Positions 35,416 to 40,065 of a DNA stretch of 40,065 bases are shown one piece after another. The DNA comes from Rugosibacter sp. GTDB taxonomy: Bacteria > Pseudomonadota > Gammaproteobacteria > Burkholderiales > Rhodocyclaceae. The stretch is from NCBI GenBank assembly GCA_004322535.1, contig SCUZ01000071.1:1-40065 (forward strand), given 5' to 3'. Both the position numbers and the translations under genes were made by a program. The notes below the pieces were generated by a model. That model saw nothing but the letters and a program-made list of their open reading frames with translations, ran no database searches and was not told the origin of the DNA. Numbering within the stretch: the first letter of the stretch is position 1; each line of letters opens with the position of its first letter.

Positions 35416-36834
35416 ATGGTTATCAATGTCGTCATTCTTGCGGCAGGCCAAGGCAAGCGCATGAATTCTGCGCTACCCAAGGTGCTGCATCCGTTGGCGG
35501 GCAAGCCGCTACTTGGCCATGTACTGGATACGGCTCGCGCAATTGGCGCTGGGCATATTTGCGTCGTGTATGGCCATGGGGGTGAGCAAGTTCAGGCGAG
35601 GCTCAATGCGCCTGATGTCACTTGGGTAAATCAGTCACCACAGCTAGGTACGGGCCACGCGGTATTGCAGGCCATGCCGCAGCTGATTCCGACGATGCCT
35701 TCATTGACCTTGGTGTTGTATGGCGATGTGCCATTGATTCAGGCGTCCACTCTGCAGCGGTTGCTTGATGCGGCAGTACAAGGAGCGCAAAGGGAACCAG
35801 GTGCAAAAGGAAGCACGCAAGGCGCTTTGGCATTGCTGACAGCAAACCTTGACAACCCGCAGGGTTATGGCCGTATTGTCCGTGAGGCGGGCACGGGCAA
35901 GGTGACGTGCATTGTTGAAGAGAAAGACGCCAGCGACGCGCAACGCCATATCCATGAAATCAACACCGGCATTCTGGTGGCACCCACAGAAGCGCTATCT
36001 TGCTGGCTGCCGACACTGGGCAATCGTAATGCGCAGGGCGAATACTATCTCACCGATATTGTCGCCATGGCCGTTGCTGAGGGCTTGCCTGTCGTGACGG
36101 CGCAGCCTGATGTGGCGTGGGAAACTGAAGGGGTGAATGGTAAAGTGCAGCTCGCGGCCTTAGAGCGCATTTATCAACGTAAGGTTGCTGATGCCCTGCT
36201 TAACGCGGGCGTGGGTCTGGCTGATCCGGCACGCATCGATGTACGTGGTCAACTGGCATGCGGTCGCGATGTGTTCATTGACGCGAACAACGTATTCGAA
36301 GGGCAGGTAACGCTGGCAGATAACGTACGCATCGGTGCAAACTGCGTGTTGAAAAATTGCCACATCGGAGAAGGCGCAGTCATTGCGCCTTTTTGCCATA
36401 TTGAAGATGCCGATGTCGGCCCGGATTGTCGCATTGGTCCCTATGCGCGGTTGCGCCCGGGTACTGAACTTGGCCGGGACGTGCATATCGGCAATTTTGT
36501 TGAAGTTAAAAACAGCATCATTGCAGACCATTCCAAGGCCAACCATCTGGCTTACCTAGGAGACGCCACCATAGGCCAGCGGGTGAATGTGGGCGCTGGC
36601 ACGATCACATGCAATTACGATGGCGCCAATAAATTTCGCACCGTGATCGAAGACGATGTTTTCATTGGTTCTGACACGCAGCTTGTTGCGCCGGTGACGG
36701 TCGGTCGTGGCGCAACCCTTGGTGCCGGAACGACACTCACTAAAAATGCACCACCGGATCAACTGACCATTTCACGCGCCAAACAACTATCGATTGCTGG
36801 CTGGAAGCGCCCCGTAAAACAGAAAAAGGATTAG
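35416..36834 (+). CDS. glmU: GlmU, bifunctional GlcNAc-1-P uridyltransferase / GlcN-1-P acetyltransferase
   Basis: The protein has 472 residues. The N-terminal uridyltransferase domain (about 1-240) has the nucleotide loop [28 protein letters not shown] and [10 protein letters not shown]. The C-terminal left-handed beta-helix (about 260-460) shows hexapeptide repeats and the acetyltransferase active-site region [20 protein letters not shown]. It makes UDP-GlcNAc for peptidoglycan and lipopolysaccharide in the cytoplasm. I chose ATG 35416 ([11 protein letters not shown]) as it fits the family start; the frame is open to TTG 35389 and no ribosome site is clear. glmS follows two bases after the stop. 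Confidence 0.96.
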   Translation: MVINVVILAAGQGKRMNSALPKVLHPLAGKPLLGHVLDTARAIGAGHICVVYGHGGEQVQARLNAPDVTWVNQSPQLGTGHAVLQAMPQLIPTMPSLTLVLYGDVPLIQASTLQRLLDAAVQGAQREPGAKGSTQGALALLTANLDNPQGYGRIVREAGTGKVTCIVEEKDASDAQRHIHEINTGILVAPTEALSCWLPTLGNRNAQGEYYLTDIVAMAVAEGLPVVTAQPDVAWETEGVNGKVQLAALERIYQRKVADALLNAGVGLADPARIDVRGQLACGRDVFIDANNVFEGQVTLADNVRIGANCVLKNCHIGEGAVIAPFCHIEDADVGPDCRIGPYARLRPGTELGRDVHIGNFVEVKNSIIADHSKANHLAYLGDATIGQRVNVGAGTITCNYDGANKFRTVIEDDVFIGSDTQLVAPVTVGRGATLGAGTTLTKNAPPDQLTISRAKQLSIAGWKRPVKQKKD

Positions 36835-36836
36835 CC

Positions 36837-38654
36837 ATGTGTGGCATTGTCGCTGCCGTTGCCGCGCGCAACGTTGTACCTGTTCTGATTGAAGGCTTGC
36901 TGCGTCTGGAATATCGCGGCTATGATTCAGCCGGCTTGGCACTGCTGAATCCCACGCTCACGCGTCTGCGCAGTGTGGGGCGTGTGGCAGAACTCGCAAT
37001 CCAGGCGGCAGATCGGACGGCGCATCTGGGCATTTCGCATACGCGCTGGGCCACGCATGGCGTACCCAGTGAGCGTAATGCGCATCCGCATGTGTCGGCT
37101 GACTTGGCGGTGGTACATAACGGCATTATCGAAAATTATGCCGAGCTGCGCGCAGCGCTCATGGCGGAAGGCTACGTCTTTACTTCAGATACCGATACTG
37201 AAGTGATTGCTCACCTGATCCAGCAGATGCGGCAAACCACGCCAGACTTGTTTGCGGCGGTTCAACTGGCCACGGCGCGATTGACAGGCGCTTATGCCAT
37301 TGCGGTGCTCAGGGAGGGCGAGGATCGCATCATCGTTGCGCGACATGGCGCGCCGTTGCTGCTCGGCGTGGGTGAGGACGGTTACTACGCGGCGTCCGAT
37401 GCGGCAGCGTTACTGCAAGTCACGCGGCAGATTATTTATCTTGAGGATGGCGACTGTGCTGAGCTAAAACAAGGCTCGCTCAAAATAGTCGGCGCTGGTG
37501 GTACGGCGGTAGCGCGTCCCGTGACGCAAAGCAGCTTGTCTGCCGATGCGGTTGAGCTGGGCGATTATCAGCATTACATGCAAAAAGAAATTTTCGAGCA
37601 GCCACAAGCCTTGGCAGCAACACTGGAAATGATCAGCGGCGCGCAAACCTTTACGCCTAATCTATTTGGCGTGGCTGCCCCTGAATTGCTGGCTGGAGTT
37701 CAATCTGTACTTATTCTGGCGTGCGGTACCAGCTATCACTCAGGCTTGGTGGCACGGTACTGGATAGAGCAATTGGCTGGCGTGCCGTGCACCGTTGAAA
37801 TTGCCAGCGAATATCGCTATCGGGTATCTGTACCGAATCCGGATCAACTGGTCGTTGCGATCTCTCAATCAGGCGAAACAGCCGATACGCTGGCCTCAGT
37901 TCGGCACGCCAAGGCGCAAGGCATGCAGCGCACGCTCGCGATTTGCAATGTGCCTGAATCCGCGATTGTTCGCGAGTGTGCATTGCGCTTTTTGACGCGG
38001 GCTGGTCCTGAAATCGGCGTGGCATCAACCAAGGCGTTTACCACGCAGTTAGCCGCGTTGTTTTTGCTGGCGGCCACGCTTGCCAAGCAGGTCGGCCGCC
38101 TGACGCCGGAGGCCGAAGTGCGGCACCTGACTGCATTGCGCCACCTGCCCGTGGCAGTGCAAAAAGTGCTGGCAGGCGAAACGGACATCAAGGCATGGGC
38201 CGCTCAATTTGCCAACAAGCATCATGCCTTGTTTCTGGGTCGTGGCCAGCATTACCCCATCGCGCTGGAAGGCGCGCTAAAGCTCAAGGAAATCTCTTAT
38301 ATCCACGCCGAAGGCTACCCCGCAGGTGAGCTAAAGCACGGTCCGCTGGCGCTGGTGGATAAAGACATGCCCGTGATCAGCATTGCGCCCAATGACGCTT
38401 TGCTCGAAAAATTGAAGTCCAATTTGAAAGAAGTCGCCGCCCGCGGTGGCGAGCTGTATGTGTTTGCCGATGCGGATTCAGCCGTGGAAGAAGAGCCTGG
38501 CGTGCATGTGCTGCGCTTGCCCGAGCACTATGGACTGCTTAGTCCGGTACTGCACGTCGTGCCACTGCAATTGTTGTCGTATCACGTGGCGTTGGTAAAA
38601 GGCACGGATGTCGATAAGCCACGTAACCTTGCCAAATCGGTGACGGTGGAATAA
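36837..38654 (+). CDS. glmS: Glutamine-fructose-6-phosphate aminotransferase
   Basis: The 605-residue enzyme makes glucosamine-6-phosphate from fructose-6-phosphate and glutamine. The nucleophile Cys2 (MCGIVAAVA) starts the glutaminase domain (about 2-230), with [16 protein letters not shown] and HNGIIENY. Two SIS sugar-isomerase domains follow ([28 protein letters not shown]; then [20 protein letters not shown] and GELKHGP). It ends in [12 protein letters not shown] as in the family. A ribosome site (AAAGGA) lies at the end of glmU. No GlmS riboswitch is seen, as expected outside Gram-positive bacteria. Confidence 0.97.
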   Translation: MCGIVAAVAARNVVPVLIEGLLRLEYRGYDSAGLALLNPTLTRLRSVGRVAELAIQAADRTAHLGISHTRWATHGVPSERNAHPHVSADLAVVHNGIIENYAELRAALMAEGYVFTSDTDTEVIAHLIQQMRQTTPDLFAAVQLATARLTGAYAIAVLREGEDRIIVARHGAPLLLGVGEDGYYAASDAAALLQVTRQIIYLEDGDCAELKQGSLKIVGAGGTAVARPVTQSSLSADAVELGDYQHYMQKEIFEQPQALAATLEMISGAQTFTPNLFGVAAPELLAGVQSVLILACGTSYHSGLVARYWIEQLAGVPCTVEIASEYRYRVSVPNPDQLVVAISQSGETADTLASVRHAKAQGMQRTLAICNVPESAIVRECALRFLTRAGPEIGVASTKAFTTQLAALFLLAATLAKQVGRLTPEAEVRHLTALRHLPVAVQKVLAGETDIKAWAAQFANKHHALFLGRGQHYPIALEGALKLKEISYIHAEGYPAGELKHGPLALVDKDMPVISIAPNDALLEKLKSNLKEVAARGGELYVFADADSAVEEEPGVHVLRLPEHYGLLSPVLHVVPLQLLSYHVALVKGTDVDKPRNLAKSVTVE

Positions 38655-38806
38655 GGCGACGGGTTAAGTGGTTAGTGATGGTTGTTATCTCATGCCCATA
38701 GACAACCGGATTGAGATTCCGCAGTCGTTCATGTCCATGCGCATCCAGAGCTTGTCCTTGCTCGATATGAGTCGTGCGAGGTTATGGCTTTTGATAGCAC
38801 CAAGGT

Positions 38807-39604
38807 CTATTGACTGGTCAGCCTGCGGCGTAGCCAGAAGCTCGTTCCATCAACGAGGGTGATCAGCGCCAGCATCGCGATGATGACGCTGGCAGCCTGC
38901 TGCATTTGAAACAAGGAAAGATGGTATTTCAGCATCTGCCCCAAGCCGCCGGCACCGACGATCCCCAGGATGGCTGCGGCACGTATGTTGTTCTCCCAGC
39001 GATACAGCGTGTAGGACATCAGTTGCGGTAAAATCTGCGGTAACGCTGCGTAAAAGAAGGCGGCCATCGGTTTCGCACCATTAATGCGCAAGGTAATTTC
39101 AGGCGCGGGCGACATGTTTTCAAGGGCATCGGCGAACAGGCGGCCAAGCACGCCGGTGGTGTGAACTGCCAGCGCCAGCGTGCCTGCAAATGGTCCCAGT
39201 CCGGCGGCAATCAGTAAGATGAGCGCCCAGATCAGCTCGGGTATCGAGCGCAAGATATTGAGCGCCAGACGCATCGCCAAGCGGGCTGCAGGGCCGAATC
39301 TGCCGCTGGCAGGCAGCGCCAGTGCGATACCGCATATGGATGCGATGCCGGTTCCCAATGCCGACATAGACAACGTCTCCAGAGTGCCCCGTGCCACTTT
39401 TACCAGGAAAGGCCAAGCCAGTTCCGGCGCTGTGAAGCCGCGTAAAAACTCTATGCTTGAGCGCACTGCATCGGCTGTAAAAAGCTCACTCCACTGGATG
39501 GCCAGTGAGTAAAAACTGGCGCAGATCAGTGTCAAAAGACCAAGCAGAAACAGCAGGGTGGCAGGCTTGATACGCGGTGGCACAGCGGAGCGGCGGTGCT
39601 GCAT
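38807..39604 (-). CDS. phnE: Phosphonate/phosphite ABC transporter permease (PhnE-like), second of tandem pair
   Basis: This is a 265-residue inner-membrane permease with about six hydrophobic segments. The family signature is clear: LRSIPELIWALILLIAAGLGPFAGTLAL, then TTGVLGRLFADALENM (the EAA-loop region) and AAAILGIVGAGGLGQML near the C-terminus. PhnE imports phosphonates or related phosphorus compounds together with PhnC (ATPase) and PhnD (binding protein), which are not in the window. Its ATG follows the upstream permease stop by one base (TGAGATG), so the two are co-translated and probably form a heterodimer. The region after its end holds no gene I can support up to glmS, which converges. 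Confidence 0.88.
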   Translation of the reverse strand: MQHRRSAVPPRIKPATLLFLLGLLTLICASFYSLAIQWSELFTADAVRSSIEFLRGFTAPELAWPFLVKVARGTLETLSMSALGTGIASICGIALALPASGRFGPAARLAMRLALNILRSIPELIWALILLIAAGLGPFAGTLALAVHTTGVLGRLFADALENMSPAPEITLRINGAKPMAAFFYAALPQILPQLMSYTLYRWENNIRAAAILGIVGAGGLGQMLKYHLSLFQMQQAASVIIAMLALITLVDGTSFWLRRRLTSQ

Positions 39605-39605
39605 C

Positions 39606-40065
39606 TCAGCCCAGACGCTTGCGCAAAAAAGTGCTGACTAGATCAGTGCAAGCCACCAGCAGCACAAAAATGATCAGCATGGTGGACACTTCGTGGCCCG
39701 CCAGCATTTTCATCGATTCGTCCATGCGCTGGCCGATGCCGCCTGCCCCAACGAAGCCCATGACCACTGAGCCGCGGATCGCGCACTCCCAGCGAAAGGT
39801 GGTATAGGACACCAATTCGGAAGCCGATGCGGGCAAGACGCCATAAAACAAGGCGGCCAGTCGGCCGCTACCATTCTTCAACAGTGACTGGGTCGCATGC
39901 GCTTCCGAAGACTCAAGAATCTCTGCGTAAACTTTGCCGAGCATGCCACTGTATGTCAGGGCAATAGCCAATACGCCGGCCGTCGGCCCCAGACCAAGGA
40001 TGCGTACCAGGAGCAATGCCCAAACCAGCTCTGGCACGCTGCGCAACAACACCAGCAACCAGCGA
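39606..40065 (-). CDS. phnE: Phosphonate/phosphite ABC transporter permease (PhnE-like), first of tandem pair, cut by window edge
   Basis: The C-terminal 152 codons of a PhnE-type permease are visible. They carry LLRSVPELVWALLLVRILGLG, the EAA-loop segment GMLGKVYAEILESSEA and GSVVMGFVGAGGIGQRM, all parallel to the next gene, of which it is a paralogue. The N-terminus lies to the right of the window. Phosphorus scavenging by such systems is often under PhoB, but the promoter is out of view. Confidence 0.87.
   Translation of the reverse strand, partial: RWLLVLLRSVPELVWALLLVRILGLGPTAGVLAIALTYSGMLGKVYAEILESSEAHATQSLLKNGSGRLAALFYGVLPASASELVSYTTFRWECAIRGSVVMGFVGAGGIGQRMDESMKMLAGHEVSTMLIIFVLLVACTDLVSTFLRKRLG

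Noticed and set aside
38668-38862. 64-codon open frame between glmS and the PhnE gene, and a 42-codon frame on the opposite strand
   Set aside because: No ribosome site and no recognisable family. The plus-strand frame runs into the end of the PhnE gene, and the opposite frame has no good start. Both are of chance length.
1-40065. CRISPR array, insertion sequence, prophage, tRNA or rRNA
   Set aside because: No regular spaced repeats, transposase, integrase, phage structural gene or cloverleaf was recognised while reading; almost all of the DNA is covered by housekeeping genes.

Overview
The window is chromosomal DNA from a betaproteobacterium, of the Burkholderiales or Nitrosomonadales kind. 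This rests on the conserved block mrcA | pilMNOPQ-aroK-aroB-dgt-gltB-gltD-glmU-glmS, a Burkholderia-type general porin ending in phenylalanine, a DUF3683-type FAD/Fe-S fusion, and the lptM-lysA pair divergent from cyaY. No tRNA, rRNA, CRISPR array, insertion sequence or prophage was recognised. Nearly all of the DNA is coding and no gene-free stretch exceeds 300 bases.

Left part (1-5.6 kb): a rubrerythrin gene cut by the window edge and oxyR point the same way. Two inverted repeats lie between them, which suggests a peroxide-defence pair. Upstream of oxyR is a short-chain dehydrogenase gene that has lost its middle and its reading frame. Divergent from it is phoB-phoR, preceded by a good Pho box, so the pair is probably autoregulated. 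A porin gene converges on phoR. A terminator lies between them, and a weaker Pho-box-like site lies upstream of the porin.

Middle part (5.6-18.7 kb): on the minus strand are a 1256-residue FAD/Fe-S oxidoreductase, a HIT-family protein and a degenerate PilZ-type protein, the last two coupled by an ATGA overlap. On the plus strand are a MATE exporter and a probable zinc-acquisition group: a small His/Cys-containing exported protein, an outer-membrane protein with an N-terminal coiled coil, a ZnuA-type binding protein and a ZnuB-type permease. The ATPase that such a transporter needs is absent. lysA and the lipoprotein gene lptM follow on the minus strand, with cyaY divergent.

Right part (18.7-40 kb): mrcA (PBP1A) is divergent from a tightly coupled type IV pilus assembly operon, pilMNOPQ, that ends in a 13-bp stem-loop. 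Then come aroK-aroB-dgt (shikimate pathway and dNTP hydrolysis), gltB-gltD (glutamate synthase) and glmU-glmS (UDP-GlcNAc precursor synthesis). The window ends in two tandem PhnE-like phosphonate-transport permeases on the minus strand, the first cut by the right edge.

I did not find a clearly new system. The best leads are the ATPase-less zinc group with its CxxC-bearing outer-membrane protein, the oxyR/rubrerythrin palindromes, the Pho-linked porin, the decayed dehydrogenase gene and a possibly leaderless aroK.
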